Assembly: GCF_020080045.1 (NCBI RefSeq)
Contig: NZ_CP083451.1
Coordinates: forward strand, 4,141,001 to 4,205,000
Source: Comamonas odontotermitis
Lineage (GTDB): Bacteria > Pseudomonadota > Gammaproteobacteria > Burkholderiales > Burkholderiaceae_C
Reading direction: 5' to 3'
DNA length: 64,000 nucleotides
A program made the translations under genes and the position numbers. The notes beneath the pieces are model-generated. The model searched no databases. It was not told the DNA's origin and saw only the letters and a list, made by a program, of their open reading frames with translations. Positions within the stretch are counted from its first letter, which is position 1. Every line of letters starts with the position of its first letter. This document shows, piece by piece, positions 27,568 to 36,698 of the stretch.

Positions 27568-28725
27568 TTACCACCCTGCCTGCACCAGACGCGTGCTGAC
27601 GGCGACACCCAACTGCGTATGGCCGCGTGGCGTTGGGTGAAAGCTGTCGGCAAACACATAGCGCTGCCACCAGTCCGCCGAAGTCTGGCCTGCAGGAATG
27701 CGGGCAGACAAACCCGCTGCCGTACAGGTTGCCAAGTCATACTGGGGCAGGCCATTGGCATCTGCGCCGCTGGCCGGGCAGGCGGGCGTCGTCACATTGG
27801 TGTAGCCGTATTTCTGCGGCTGGCTCACCTGATCGTTCAAGGCAGCGTAAAAATCGACCACGGCCACACGGGTATCGCCCGCCAGACTGTTGGCGAGCTG
27901 CTGGTTGAAGGCGCGCACCCAGCCCGAGATCAGCGCCTGCAGCTGCTGCGCGGCCGCCTCGCCCTGCTGCACCGCTACGGCCTGCAACACCACGCGGAGC
28001 TTGGGCGTCAGGCTGACATCGGGCATGTTGAGCACCGCCACTCGCAGCGCACCCTTGTCCACCGTCTGGCTGCGGATGGTGGCAGCCCAGTTCTTGGCCA
28101 GGGCCTGCAGATAGGCGCCGCCAGCCGTTGCCAGCCCGCTGGCGCCCTTGCCCATCAAGTCTCGTACCGTAGCGGCATCAAGCTGGGTGGACAAAAGAGC
28201 CTGGTAGGCCGCGCCCTGGTCGGTGGCCGCGCTCAGGTAGGCCGTCACCAGATCCGAGGCATCGTTGCCACCGCCGTCGATCAGCAGCAAGTCTCCCTTG
28301 CCGAAGCCCACCGCCGCCGCATCGCGCAACTGCTGCGGAATGGACAGCGGCGAGCTGGCCGACTGCAGGTAGTTGATGCGGCCCCCGCCAATGGCATAGT
28401 TGGTGCAATTGGCCTGTGCGGCAAAGCTGCTGCCATTGAAACGGTAGTGCGCGCACAGGCTGGTGCCGTACTGCGTGGCCACCTGATCGACCCACAGCGG
28501 GGTCGATCCCTCACCCACCGCCTGCGCTGCCTGCACGGTGAATTTGTAGCCAAAGGTGCCGCTGTCGGCCAGGCTGTCGCCCATCACCTTCACGGTGGTC
28601 ACTCGGGTGTCGTCGTCATCGCTGCCGCCCCCTCCGCAGGCGCTCAGCAATGCAGCGGCGGCAGCCGCACCCGTCCACAGAGCCCACCGCGCCCAGCGGG
28701 CAGCTTGAAATCGTTGCGCGTGCAT
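27568..28725 (-). CDS. SGNH/GDSL hydrolase lipoprotein, catalytic residues intact
   Basis: A 385-residue predicted lipoprotein (lipobox LLSAC, Cys30, then GGGGSDDDD) with an SGNH hydrolase domain. Block I is VMGDSLADSG with nucleophile Ser51, block III DGGGNDASD, and block V ADSFHPTPRGH supplying Asp and His. Such enzymes are esterases or lipases acting on lipids or polysaccharide esters; being tethered to the envelope it probably acts in the periplasm or at the surface. ATG 28725 has AGGAGA upstream. Divergent from a related gene with a damaged active site. Confidence 0.88.
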   Translation of the reverse strand: MHAQRFQAARWARWALWTGAAAAAALLSACGGGGSDDDDTRVTTVKVMGDSLADSGTFGYKFTVQAAQAVGEGSTPLWVDQVATQYGTSLCAHYRFNGSSFAAQANCTNYAIGGGRINYLQSASSPLSIPQQLRDAAAVGFGKGDLLLIDGGGNDASDLVTAYLSAATDQGAAYQALLSTQLDAATVRDLMGKGASGLATAGGAYLQALAKNWAATIRSQTVDKGALRVAVLNMPDVSLTPKLRVVLQAVAVQQGEAAAQQLQALISGWVRAFNQQLANSLAGDTRVAVVDFYAALNDQVSQPQKYGYTNVTTPACPASGADANGLPQYDLATCTAAGLSARIPAGQTSADWWQRYVFADSFHPTPRGHTQLGVAVSTRLVQAGW

Positions 28726-28750
28726 GCTGTCTCCTGTTGCTGTTGGTTGA

Positions 28751-29020
28751 AAGAACGTGTTTACGATCTCCTCGCGCCGCGACAGTGGCATTGCGGGAGG
28801 GGATGCTAGGCGCAATACCGCAGCAATAGCCCCGCTATTGCGAGGATTTGCAACAACGCAGACCGCCCGCAATGCCACTGTCCCTCTGGGTTGGAGCGAA
28901 ATCGGGCGATTTCTGCGCGCTCGCCCTTGCTTGCACCCCGGTGCAAGCTGCGGCCCAGCGCTTCGAACTCATCCCGATTGCACTCCAACGCGGCTGCGTA
29001 GAGATCGTAAACACGTTCTT
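28751..29020. mobile_element. 270 bp nested-palindrome element, MITE-like
   Basis: The ends are perfect 20 bp inverted repeats: AAGAACGTGTTTACGATCTC at 28751-28770 and its complement at 29001-29020, continuing imperfectly inwards. Inside are two sub-units: 28781-28797 with 28866-28882 (GACAGTGGCATTGCGGG arms) enclosing GCAATAGC/GCTATTGC, and 28890-28906 with 28973-28989 (GTTGGAG, AATCGGG arms) enclosing CTTGCACC/GGTGCAAG. No coding sequence and no clear target duplication. It occupies most of the 417 bp gap 28726-29142. Confidence 0.65.
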
Positions 29021-29142
29021 AGAACCCGAGCGTACGACTGCGCCCCTGCGGTGCCCATACAGGTTTACCACTCTTTACCTCAGTGCTTTGGTGGTCCCCC
29101 CCAGCCTCGCTACACTACGCACTACAAATTTGGAGAACCTAC

Positions 29143-30138
29143 ATGGCAGAAAACTGGATGCACCGTACCCTGTTGACCGCCGCGGCAGCTGCCTCGGTGG
29201 CTCTGCTGGCGGCTTGCGGCTCTAGCACCACGGCGAACAGTGTTCGCCCCGACAGCATCATCACCTTCGGCGACGCAATGTCCGACCTGGGCCAGAACTC
29301 CAACGGTCGGCCCTACTCCGTCACCACCACCGACGGCCTCCAAAACAACTGGACGCGCGAGATCGCCTACCGCTATGACCTGACCTTGACGGCAGCACGC
29401 GCCGGCGGCACCGCCTACGCCCAAGGCAATGCCCGTGTGGCACTGCCCGATGCCACCGGCACCAACGCACCGTCCATCACCTCGCAGATCGACAGCTACC
29501 TGGCCGCCAACCCCAAGTTCCCCGAGAAGCAGTTTGTGCTGCTGAGCGGCGGCATGAGCGATGTGATTGCGGGCTACAACGAAGTGCTGGCTGGCACCAC
29601 CACCGTGGAGCAGTACCTGGCCAACATGAAGACCGCAGGCAAGCAGATGGCCGACCAGGTGCGCCGCCTGCATGTTGCTGGCGCGCCACGCGTGCTGGCC
29701 ATTGGCACCCCCAACGTCTCGCGCACCCTGTGGGCCAAGGGCCTCGATACTGCCAACCCGGCCGCCGACCCCCAGCCCACCAAGACGCTGGAAGACGCCA
29801 CCAACGCGTTCAACCAGACCATGCAGGTCTCCCTGGTGGATCTGGACGGCACCCAGGTGCTGTACTCCGACGTGCAGTACTACTTCAACTCGATGACCGG
29901 CAACCCCGGCAACTTCAACTTCACCAACAACACCGACCCGCTGTGCACCACCGTGGATGCCACCAACGGCATTGGCATTGGTGCAGGCCAGATCAACTCG
30001 TCGCTGTGCACCATCGACACCGTGGTCGACAGCGGCAAGATCTCGCAGTACGTGTTTTCCGACAAGATCAACTACACGCCCGAAGCGCACCGCCGCTTTG
30101 GTGACTGGGTGTATGACCGCATGAAGGCCAACTGGTAA
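29143..30138 (+). CDS. SGNH-fold lipoprotein with lost catalytic residues
   Basis: A 331-residue predicted lipoprotein (LLAACGSS, Cys25) with the same fold as its divergent neighbour. Block I reads FGDAMSDLG, so the nucleophile Ser is Ala45; block III reads GGMSD (137-140) in place of GGND; the C-terminal D-x-x-H is DKIN, with Asn310 in place of His. All three catalytic positions are therefore changed, while the frame is intact and codon use normal. It is probably a binding protein rather than an enzyme. TGGAGA precedes the ATG; a terminator follows. Confidence 0.82.
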   Translation: MAENWMHRTLLTAAAAASVALLAACGSSTTANSVRPDSIITFGDAMSDLGQNSNGRPYSVTTTDGLQNNWTREIAYRYDLTLTAARAGGTAYAQGNARVALPDATGTNAPSITSQIDSYLAANPKFPEKQFVLLSGGMSDVIAGYNEVLAGTTTVEQYLANMKTAGKQMADQVRRLHVAGAPRVLAIGTPNVSRTLWAKGLDTANPAADPQPTKTLEDATNAFNQTMQVSLVDLDGTQVLYSDVQYYFNSMTGNPGNFNFTNNTDPLCTTVDATNGIGIGAGQINSSLCTIDTVVDSGKISQYVFSDKINYTPEAHRRFGDWVYDRMKANW

Positions 30139-30214
30139 GCCACTAATAAGTAGCTGGCAAACAGGCGGTCATGCCACCGCCGGGGCAGCCCGGCATGGCA
30201 GAGTGCCGCACAGC

Positions 30215-30243
30215 AAAACGGACACCGTGGTGTCCGTTTTTTT
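30215..30243 (+). terminator. intrinsic terminator of the SGNH-fold lipoprotein
   Basis: AAAACGGACACC, loop GTG, GGTGTCCGTTTTTTT-like arm; strong T-run. Confidence 0.92.
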
Positions 30244-30263
30244 GCGTCTATCGCGCTCTATGC

Positions 30264-30314
30264 TTTTGATAGCTGTCAGCGCTTACCCATCAAGCGCTGG
30301 CAGCCATTTTGGCA
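30264..30314. repeat. dispersed Comamonadaceae-type palindromic element (copy d)
   Basis: GCTGTCAGCGCTT (30272-30284) pairs with AAGCGCTGGCAGC (30292-30304) with one mismatch, flanked by TTTTGATA and CATTTT. This is the most complete copy of the family in the window and lies between two convergent genes. Confidence 0.6.
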
Positions 30315-30322
30315 AAACCCTG

Positions 30323-31189
30323 TCACGCCCGCATGCTGCCGAACTTGCCGCTGTTGAAATCGTTCACTGCCTGCACGATCTCCTGCTGCGTGTTCATCAC
30401 AAACGGGCCATAGCCGACGATGGGCTCGTTGATAGGCTCACCGCTCATCAAAAGCAGCACCACATCGCTGTTGGCCTCGATGGTGACCGTGGTGCCGGAT
30501 TGCTCCATCACCACCAGCTGCGCTTCGCGCGCCACATGCTCGCCATTGACCAACGCGGTACCCTCCACCATGGCCAGCGCCGTGCTCCAGCCATCGGGCA
30601 ACTCCAGCGTGGCCGTCTGCCCGGCGCGGATGCGCACATCCCACACATTCATCGGCGTGAAAGTGCGGGCCGGGCCCGTTTGCCCCGCGTAGCTGCCGGC
30701 AATCACCCGCACCTGCCCCGCATTGCCGGGCAGCGCCACCGCAGGAATCTGCGCATTGCCAATGCCCTGGTAACCCGCAGGCGCACTCTTGTCCTTGGCT
30801 GGCAGGTTCACCCACAACTGCAGCATGCGCAGCGGGCCGCCCTTCTCCGTGAAGGCGGGCGAGTGGAACTCCTCATGCAGAATGCCAGCGCCCGCCGTCA
30901 TCCACTGCACATCGCCGGGTCCGATCACGCCACCCTGGCCGGTCGAGTCGCGGTGCGCCACTTCACCGTCATAGACGATGGTCACCGTCTCGAAGCCCCG
31001 GTGAGGGTGCTGGCCCACGCCGCGCGGCGTGGTGGCGGGAGTGAATTCGGCAGGGCCGGCAAAATCGAGCAGCAGGAAAGGGCTGAGCGCCTTGCCATGG
31101 CTCTGGTACGAAAAAAGCGAACGCACGGGAAAGCCATCGCCCACCCAGTGCTGGCGTGGTGCGTCTTGAACCTGCAGAACGTTTTTCAT
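30323..31189 (-). CDS. pirin family protein
   Basis: A 288-residue bicupin of the pirin family. The N-terminal cupin carries HPHRGFETVTIV and HRDSTG, with EEFHSP further on, giving the usual His/Glu metal site. Bacterial pirins have been linked to quercetin dioxygenase activity or to redox control of enzymes; which applies here is unknown. ATG 31189 has GGAAAC upstream. Divergent from a LysR gene with a palindrome in the gap, so probably LysR-controlled. Confidence 0.9.
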   Translation of the reverse strand: MKNVLQVQDAPRQHWVGDGFPVRSLFSYQSHGKALSPFLLLDFAGPAEFTPATTPRGVGQHPHRGFETVTIVYDGEVAHRDSTGQGGVIGPGDVQWMTAGAGILHEEFHSPAFTEKGGPLRMLQLWVNLPAKDKSAPAGYQGIGNAQIPAVALPGNAGQVRVIAGSYAGQTGPARTFTPMNVWDVRIRAGQTATLELPDGWSTALAMVEGTALVNGEHVAREAQLVVMEQSGTTVTIEANSDVVLLLMSGEPINEPIVGYGPFVMNTQQEIVQAVNDFNSGKFGSMRA

Positions 31190-31292
31190 GAGAGTGTTTC
31201 CTTCTATGGCCCGCCAGTCCATCGCGCTGGAGGCCGTATTGCAATTATGGAGATGGAACACTGCTTGCACTAGAGGGCATAATTGGCCTAAT

Positions 31293-31312
31293 TCGTTCTA
31301 TTTGAAGAACGA
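31293..31312. promoter_or_regulatory. inverted repeat between pirin and LysR genes
   Basis: TCGTTCT, six bases (ATTTGA), AGAACGA. It lies 15 bp upstream of the LysR start and about 104 bp from the pirin start, the usual place for autorepression by a LysR protein. Confidence 0.55.
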
Positions 31313-31326
31313 TATAGAGACCGCCC

Positions 31327-32232
31327 ATGCAGCAAGACCTCAACGACCTGTATTACTTTGTCCAGGTGGTGGACCACGGTGGCTTTGCACCGGCCGGCCG
31401 CGCGCTCGGCATGCCCAAATCCAAGCTCAGCCGCCGCATTGCCCTGCTGGAAGAGCGCCTGGGCGTGCGCCTGCTCCTGCGATCCACCCGCAAATTTGCC
31501 GTCACCGAAATCGGCCAGACCTACTACCAGCACTGCAAGGCCATGCTGGTGGAGGCCGATGCGGCCCAGCGCAGCGTGGAAGCCGTGCAGGCCACCCCGC
31601 GCGGCGTGGTGCGCCTCTCCTGCCCCATCACCCTGCTGCATGAGCTGGCGCACAAGATGCTCACCGACTTCATGGTGATGTACCCCGATGTGACGGTGCA
31701 GCTCGATGCCACCAACCGCCGCGTCGACGTCATCGGCGAAGGGCTGGACCTAGCCATTCGCGTACGCACCATGCCGCTCGAAGACAGCGAACTGTCCGTG
31801 CGCATGCTCTCCGTACACAAGCAGCACCTCGTGGCCAGCCCAATCCTGCTGGCACGCCAGGCCCAGCCGCGCGCGCCGCAGGATCTCTCGACCTGGCCCA
31901 GCCTGTGGCTCGGCTCGCCCGAGCAGCAGTTCGTCTGGCACCTGCAGCATGCAGAGGAAAAGGCCATCAGCATAGCCCACCAGCCCCGCCTCATCACCAC
32001 CGACATGGTGGCCCTGCGCGGCGCGGCGCTGGCAGGCCTGGGCGTCGTGCAGCTGCCCATGATCATGATCCACGAACAGATTGCCGCCGGCACCCTGGTG
32101 CGCGTGCTACCCGAATGGGGCCCGCGCGAAGAAGCCGTGCACGCCGTATTTGCCAGCCGCCGCGGCATGCTGCCCGCCGTGCGCGCGCTGATCGACCATC
32201 TGGCAGTGGAGTTTGCCAAGGTGGAATGCTGA
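31327..32232 (+). CDS. LysR family transcriptional regulator
   Basis: A 301-residue LysR-type regulator: N-terminal winged helix (residues 3-62; FAPAGRALGMPKSKLSRRIALL) and a periplasmic-binding-like effector domain (about 90-295) of the AaeR/DhcR-like subclass, with RLSCPITLLHELAHKML. Divergent from the pirin gene, its likely target. The sequence following the stop continues into a glycolipid-binding-domain gene 63 bp downstream. Confidence 0.92.
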   Translation: MQQDLNDLYYFVQVVDHGGFAPAGRALGMPKSKLSRRIALLEERLGVRLLLRSTRKFAVTEIGQTYYQHCKAMLVEADAAQRSVEAVQATPRGVVRLSCPITLLHELAHKMLTDFMVMYPDVTVQLDATNRRVDVIGEGLDLAIRVRTMPLEDSELSVRMLSVHKQHLVASPILLARQAQPRAPQDLSTWPSLWLGSPEQQFVWHLQHAEEKAISIAHQPRLITTDMVALRGAALAGLGVVQLPMIMIHEQIAAGTLVRVLPEWGPREEAVHAVFASRRGMLPAVRALIDHLAVEFAKVEC

Positions 32233-32295
32233 AAGCGGCGAACGAATGGCGCGTTCACCATGGAGGCCGCCACCATCCGAATCAGGAGTGAGCCC

Positions 32296-32868
32296 ATGTA
32301 CACCGTACTCTGGAAATGCCTGGACAAGGAAGGCCTGGACGCCTGCCGCATCACCCAAGACCCGGGTGGCTGGACAATCGAAGGCACGGCCATATTCCAC
32401 CACCAGAGCAACATTGCCAGCACCGCCAACCTGCACTACCAATTGCGCTGCGACAGCCACTGGGCCAGCCAGGAAGCAACCGTGCAGGGCTGGGTGGGCA
32501 CCAGAAACATTGACCTGCACATCGCCCGTGATGCCGGCGGAACATGGCTCATCAACGCGCAGCCCGATCACGGCCTTGACGGGCTGGTCGACATCGACCT
32601 GGGCTTCACCCCGGCCAGCAATACCAACGCCATACGGCGTTTGAACCTGCAAACCTCCGAGACTGCTTCAACCATTGCCGTGTGGCTGGACGCCGATGAT
32701 TGGCAGGTGAAGAGGCTGCAGCAAACCTACCACCACGTCAGCCCACACGCCTACGACTACACATCCCCGGAGCACCACTACCGCGCCAGGCTGGAAGTTA
32801 CCGACTTTGGCGCGGTATCAGAATATCCGGGGCTGTGGAGAATGCTGGGCATCGATGAAAAGCAATGA
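32296..32868 (+). CDS. putative glycolipid-binding domain protein
   Basis: A 190-residue protein matching the Glycolipid_bind family (known from a Pseudomonas and mycobacterial fold with a large beta-barrel-like cavity). It has no signal peptide. Pattern seen: W near the start, CRITQDPGGWTIEGTAIF, LHYQLRCDSHW, and a Y-D-Y-x-S-P-E-H motif near the C-terminus. ATG 32296 has AGGAGTG upstream. Function beyond lipid binding unknown. A GNAT gene follows 15 bp later and may be co-transcribed. Confidence 0.75.
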   Translation: MYTVLWKCLDKEGLDACRITQDPGGWTIEGTAIFHHQSNIASTANLHYQLRCDSHWASQEATVQGWVGTRNIDLHIARDAGGTWLINAQPDHGLDGLVDIDLGFTPASNTNAIRRLNLQTSETASTIAVWLDADDWQVKRLQQTYHHVSPHAYDYTSPEHHYRARLEVTDFGAVSEYPGLWRMLGIDEKQ

Positions 32869-32883
32869 AAAGCGGGCAACGCC

Positions 32884-33306
32884 ATGAAAGACCACCCCGT
32901 GCATATCCGCAACTTTGCCGCCACAGATCTGGAAGGCACATTTGAGCTGCTGACGGCCCATGGCTGGGCGCACCGCATACCGAACCATCTATTCCTGGAG
33001 CGCCTGATCGCCGCTTCGCAGCGGGTGGCTGTCGCCACCTCACAAGGCGAGGTCATTGGCTTTGCCCGCGCCATCACCGACGGCCTCTCCAACGGCTACC
33101 TCTCCATGGTGGTCGTCGCCCCCGAATGGCGCGGCCAGGGCATCGGCAAACGCCTGGTGAGCGAGATTGTGAAAAACAACGACAGCATCACCTGGGTGCT
33201 TCGCGCATCGCGCGGGCAAGCACCCGAATTCTTTGCAAAGCTGGGGTTTGTGGCTTCAAGCGAGGCCATGGAGCGTTCTCGCAAAAGTACAAGCCCAAGG
33301 GATTGA
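32884..33306 (+). CDS. GNAT family N-acetyltransferase
   Basis: A 140-residue single-domain GNAT with the acetyl-CoA signature VVVAPEWRGQGIGKRLVSEIV at its core and a terminal APEFFAKLGFV segment. Substrate unknown. Same direction as and 15 bp after the glycolipid-binding-domain gene. Confidence 0.85.
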   Translation: MKDHPVHIRNFAATDLEGTFELLTAHGWAHRIPNHLFLERLIAASQRVAVATSQGEVIGFARAITDGLSNGYLSMVVVAPEWRGQGIGKRLVSEIVKNNDSITWVLRASRGQAPEFFAKLGFVASSEAMERSRKSTSPRD

Positions 33307-33421
33307 CAGTACCGCAGATCGCCCAGAAGCAGACATTTGATACACCCCTAAAATGGAACCATCCAGCCATCACCGAATGAGGGGGGTGATGCTCGCTCAG
33401 GCTATCGGAGCCCGCCAAGGC

Positions 33422-34057
33422 ATGTCCTCTTTAAAGTCCTCTATGCTTTGTTTGCAAGACTATCTACCCCGTGTCAATTCTTCTCCAATTAAGACATGGG
33501 CTTCATGGCTTCCATGGGAACTGACGAGCCAATCCGAAACTATTGTGACGAAAATTGCTATGGATATGGCGACAGAAGAATTCGATATTGCAGGAGATAT
33601 TGCAATTCATCGAACTGCCATTGTTGAGAGTGGTGCAGTGCTTAAAGGTCCTTTAGTTATCGGAGCTCGAAGCTTCATCGCAACGGGAGCATATCTTCGT
33701 GGTGGATGCTGGCTTGATGAAGACTGCGTCATTGGTCCCTGCTGTGAGCTAAAGTCTTCCTATGTATTCGCTGCTTCGAAGTTAGCTCATTTCAACTTCG
33801 TTGGAGATTCCATTATTGGTGAGCGCGTAAATATTGAAGCTGGTGCCATCATTTGCAATTATCGAAATGAGCGGCCTGAAGCGGGAATAAACGTACGCGT
33901 CAACGGTGTCCTCTCTGCGGTAAACACCACAAAATTCGGTGCTCTTGTTGGTGATGGATGTCGCCTAGGAGCAAACTCCGTGGTTGCCCCAGGGGCTTTA
34001 TTGAAGCCGGAATCCATCATAGGACGCACTGCGCTTTGCGACCAAGAAATAGCCTAG
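33422..34057 (+). CDS. hexapeptide-repeat acyltransferase, GlmU C-terminal-like
   Basis: About 211 residues with a left-handed beta-helix of hexapeptide repeats. The stretch HFNFVGDSIIGERVNIEAG, followed by a CNY block and KFGALVGDGCRLGANS, matches the acetyltransferase half of GlmU and related nucleotide-sugar acyltransferases; no uridylyltransferase domain is present. GC content is clearly lower than in the flanking genes (AT-rich third positions), which suggests recent transfer. The start is uncertain: ATG 33422 fits the usual N-terminus (LQDYL ... WELTS); ATG 33389 has GAGGGGGG upstream. Confidence 0.72.
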   Translation: MSSLKSSMLCLQDYLPRVNSSPIKTWASWLPWELTSQSETIVTKIAMDMATEEFDIAGDIAIHRTAIVESGAVLKGPLVIGARSFIATGAYLRGGCWLDEDCVIGPCCELKSSYVFAASKLAHFNFVGDSIIGERVNIEAGAIICNYRNERPEAGINVRVNGVLSAVNTTKFGALVGDGCRLGANSVVAPGALLKPESIIGRTALCDQEIA

Positions 34058-34173
34058 CCCTAAGTTTTCATCCATCTGCTCACAACGCCAGGCCATTCGG
34101 TACAGCTTCGATACAACCGAACAGCTTGGAAGTACTTCAGTTAATAACGCTGGCACCTATCCAACCCATACCC

Positions 34174-35799
34174 TCACTGCGCCGCCACCCAGTCGATCAG
34201 TGCATCCCAGGCAGGGCGCGCTGCAGGGGCGTTGTCGCTGTTGGCGAGGGCTACCACCACCCAGCGGCGGCCGTTGGCGCCGTTGACGTAGCCTGCAATG
34301 GCCGAGGCGTCGCGCAAGGTGCCGGTCTTGAGGTGGGCGCCGCCTACGGCGCTCGATTTGCTCTTTTTCATGGTGCCATCCACACCCACGATGGGCATGG
34401 AGGCCATCAGCTCGGGCATGACGTTGCTGGTCCACGCGACGGACAGCATTTTGGCCAGCCCCCCTGCGGTAACGCGCGCATCGCGCGAGAGGCCTGCGCC
34501 GTTGTCCACCGTGGGTTGGCTCATGCCGCCCATGCGCTCGCTCCACCACTGGGCCACCGCCTGGCGGCCACCTTCAAAGGTGCCGACACCGGCGCGCTGC
34601 TTGCCCAGGGTGAGGAAGACCTGTTGCGCCATGACGTTGTTGCTGTATTTGTTGATGTCGCGCACCACCTCGGTGAGGCTGGGCGAATCAAAGCGCATCA
34701 GCGGCGCGGCGCCCTGCGGCGCAGTGCCAAAGCGCACCTGGCCGGTGATCTTGCCACCGGCCTCGCGCCACATGCCTTCGAACACACGGGGTGCAAAGCT
34801 TTCGGGGGCTGCGGGCGCAACGGACCAGCTGTTTTCCTCGCAGGCTGCGGGGTAGCCGCCTGCGAACTGGATCTGGCCTGCAACGGCAAAATTGGCCTTG
34901 AGCGCGGCGCGCCAGTTGCCGCAGCCGCCCTTGGTGTTCACCAGCGGCACAGTGGCCGGCAGGTTCATGTTGGCAATGGCGGGCTCGTAGGCGATGCGCG
35001 CCACGCCTGCAGCGGCGTCCGGCATGAAGCTCATGGTCATCGATTTGTAGTTGACCAGCAGGGCATCGGGCACCGCGTTGTAGGGGCGGAAGGGTTCGTT
35101 GTCAAAGTAGGCCGGGTCGATGGGTGGCAGCTGAAACGCGCTGCGGTCCAGCACCACGTCGCCCACGATGACCTTGACGCCGCGATCCTGCAGGCGGCGT
35201 TGCATCAGCCACAGGCGCTCCATCACCAGCTTGGGGTCGCCCGATCCCTGGATGTAGAGGTTGCCATTCAACGCTCCCTTGGCGATGCTGCCATCGGTGC
35301 TGACGGAGGTATCCCAGGTGTAGGCGGGGCCCAGCAGCTCCAGCGCGGCAAAGGTGGTGACCAGTTTCATCACCGATGCGGGGTTGCGCTGTACGTCGCT
35401 GCGCACATCCAGCAAGGGGCGCTGGGTGCCACTGGCGTCCATCACCACCACCGATACGGAATCGGGTGCCAGTTTGCCGCGTTGTAGCGCGGCCTCGACC
35501 TCAGCAGGCAGACGGCCCGTGGCAATGGTGCTGGCAGGCTGCACGGGAGCTGCAGGCACAGACTGTGCAACCGGTGCGCGAACGGCAGGAGAGGGATTGG
35601 GCGCCACCTGCACTGCCCCTGCCGCAGGCGTTGTGCGCTCGGCGCCTTGCATGGCAGGGGTCTGCGCGCAGGCCACCTGGCCGAGCGCAATCATGGCAAT
35701 GGCAATGGATTGCAGCCATGGGCGGCTGCCATTGCTGGTGCTGTCTGCGAAAGAAAGGGTTGAGCGGAGGGGTGTCTCGGTACGAACCTGGTGTTGCAT
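34174..35799 (-). CDS. dacB: D-alanyl-D-alanine carboxypeptidase/endopeptidase (PBP4 type)
   Basis: A 541-residue class C penicillin-binding protein that trims and cleaves peptidoglycan cross-links in the periplasm. The three active-site motifs are present: S142-V-M-K145 in NPASVMKL, YSNN in the middle, and HLKTGTL near the C-terminus. N-terminal signal anchor (about 30-45), then a Pro/Ala-rich linker (50-95) not found in E. coli DacB. Divergent from tsaB. The start near 35799 has no strong ribosome site. Confidence 0.93.
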   Translation of the reverse strand: MQHQVRTETPLRSTLSFADSTSNGSRPWLQSIAIAMIALGQVACAQTPAMQGAERTTPAAGAVQVAPNPSPAVRAPVAQSVPAAPVQPASTIATGRLPAEVEAALQRGKLAPDSVSVVVMDASGTQRPLLDVRSDVQRNPASVMKLVTTFAALELLGPAYTWDTSVSTDGSIAKGALNGNLYIQGSGDPKLVMERLWLMQRRLQDRGVKVIVGDVVLDRSAFQLPPIDPAYFDNEPFRPYNAVPDALLVNYKSMTMSFMPDAAAGVARIAYEPAIANMNLPATVPLVNTKGGCGNWRAALKANFAVAGQIQFAGGYPAACEENSWSVAPAAPESFAPRVFEGMWREAGGKITGQVRFGTAPQGAAPLMRFDSPSLTEVVRDINKYSNNVMAQQVFLTLGKQRAGVGTFEGGRQAVAQWWSERMGGMSQPTVDNGAGLSRDARVTAGGLAKMLSVAWTSNVMPELMASMPIVGVDGTMKKSKSSAVGGAHLKTGTLRDASAIAGYVNGANGRRWVVVALANSDNAPAARPAWDALIDWVAAQ

Positions 35800-35969
35800 T
35801 GTTCCGGCTATCAGTTGGCTATGCTGCAGTTCTGTTGCATCGCAGCAGTCTATCCGCTATGCCCAAGCCCAGCGTGCAGCCTTGGCTTTGCCGCGATAAT
35901 GCCCCGTTGCCTGCCTTTGTGCCTGCAGGCCTGCCTTGTGGCGCCCCGGTTGATGGCGCCTCCCTCCCC

Positions 35970-36698
35970 ATGAATCTGCTTGCCCTCGATACCAGTACCG
36001 ACACCCTTTCCATCGCCGTGGCGCGTGGCAGCCAGCGTTGGCTGCACAGCGGTGCGGGTGGCGCGCAGTCGTCGAGCCAGTTGCTGCCCGCCGTGCGTGC
36101 GCTGATGGCAGAGGCAGGCCTTGCCTTTACCGAGCTGGATGCCATCGTGTTTGGCCGGGGCCCGGGCTCGTTCACCGGGCTGCGCACGGCCTGCGCCATC
36201 AGCCAGGGCCTTGCGTTTGCCGCCAGCAGCCAGGGTCGGCAGGTGCCGGTGCTACCGGTGGATACCTTGATGGCGGTCGCCGAAGAGGCCCGCCTGCAGC
36301 ATGGCTGCTCGCAGGTGCTGGCATGCCTTGACGCCCGAATGGACGAGGTCTACAGCGCCGCCTATGCCTACGCAGACGCGCAATGGTTGCTGCAGACCGA
36401 GTTGACTGTTGGCCCACCGCAGGATGTGCTGGCGATTTGCGGCTTTACGGTGGCGGGCAATGCCCAGGCGCCGTATGGTGACCGGCTGCTGCCCGCGCTG
36501 CCACATGTGCATGCCATGCCCACTGCCAGCGCCCTGCTGAACCTGGCGCCTGCCCTGCTTGCCCAGGGGCATGCAGTGGCGGCGCAGGATGCGCTGCCGC
36601 TCTATATCCGCGACAAGGTCGCCAAAACCACGGCAGAGCGCGAGGCCATCAAGGCGAGCCAGCAGGCCGTGCCCGAACAGGCAGCGCCCCAGGCATGA
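35970..36698 (+). CDS. tsaB: tRNA t6A synthesis protein TsaB
   Basis: A 242-residue ASKHA-fold protein that activates TsaD in threonylcarbamoylation of tRNA A37. N-terminal LLALDTSTDTLSIAV and FGRGPGSFTGLRTACA are characteristic. ATG 35970 gives the family length; the open frame to 35376 is spurious. It overlaps rimI by four bases (ATGA), a widespread pairing. Confidence 0.93.
   Translation: MNLLALDTSTDTLSIAVARGSQRWLHSGAGGAQSSSQLLPAVRALMAEAGLAFTELDAIVFGRGPGSFTGLRTACAISQGLAFAASSQGRQVPVLPVDTLMAVAEEARLQHGCSQVLACLDARMDEVYSAAYAYADAQWLLQTELTVGPPQDVLAICGFTVAGNAQAPYGDRLLPALPHVHAMPTASALLNLAPALLAQGHAVAAQDALPLYIRDKVAKTTAEREAIKASQQAVPEQAAPQA

Noticed and set aside
28757..29176. 139-codon frame across the palindromic element
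   Set aside because: It spans both inverted repeats and has no ribosome site or recognisable protein; explained by the repeat element.
33958..35487. 509-codon plus-strand frame opposite dacB
   Set aside because: dacB carries SxxK, SxN and KTG; the opposite frame has repetitive composition only.
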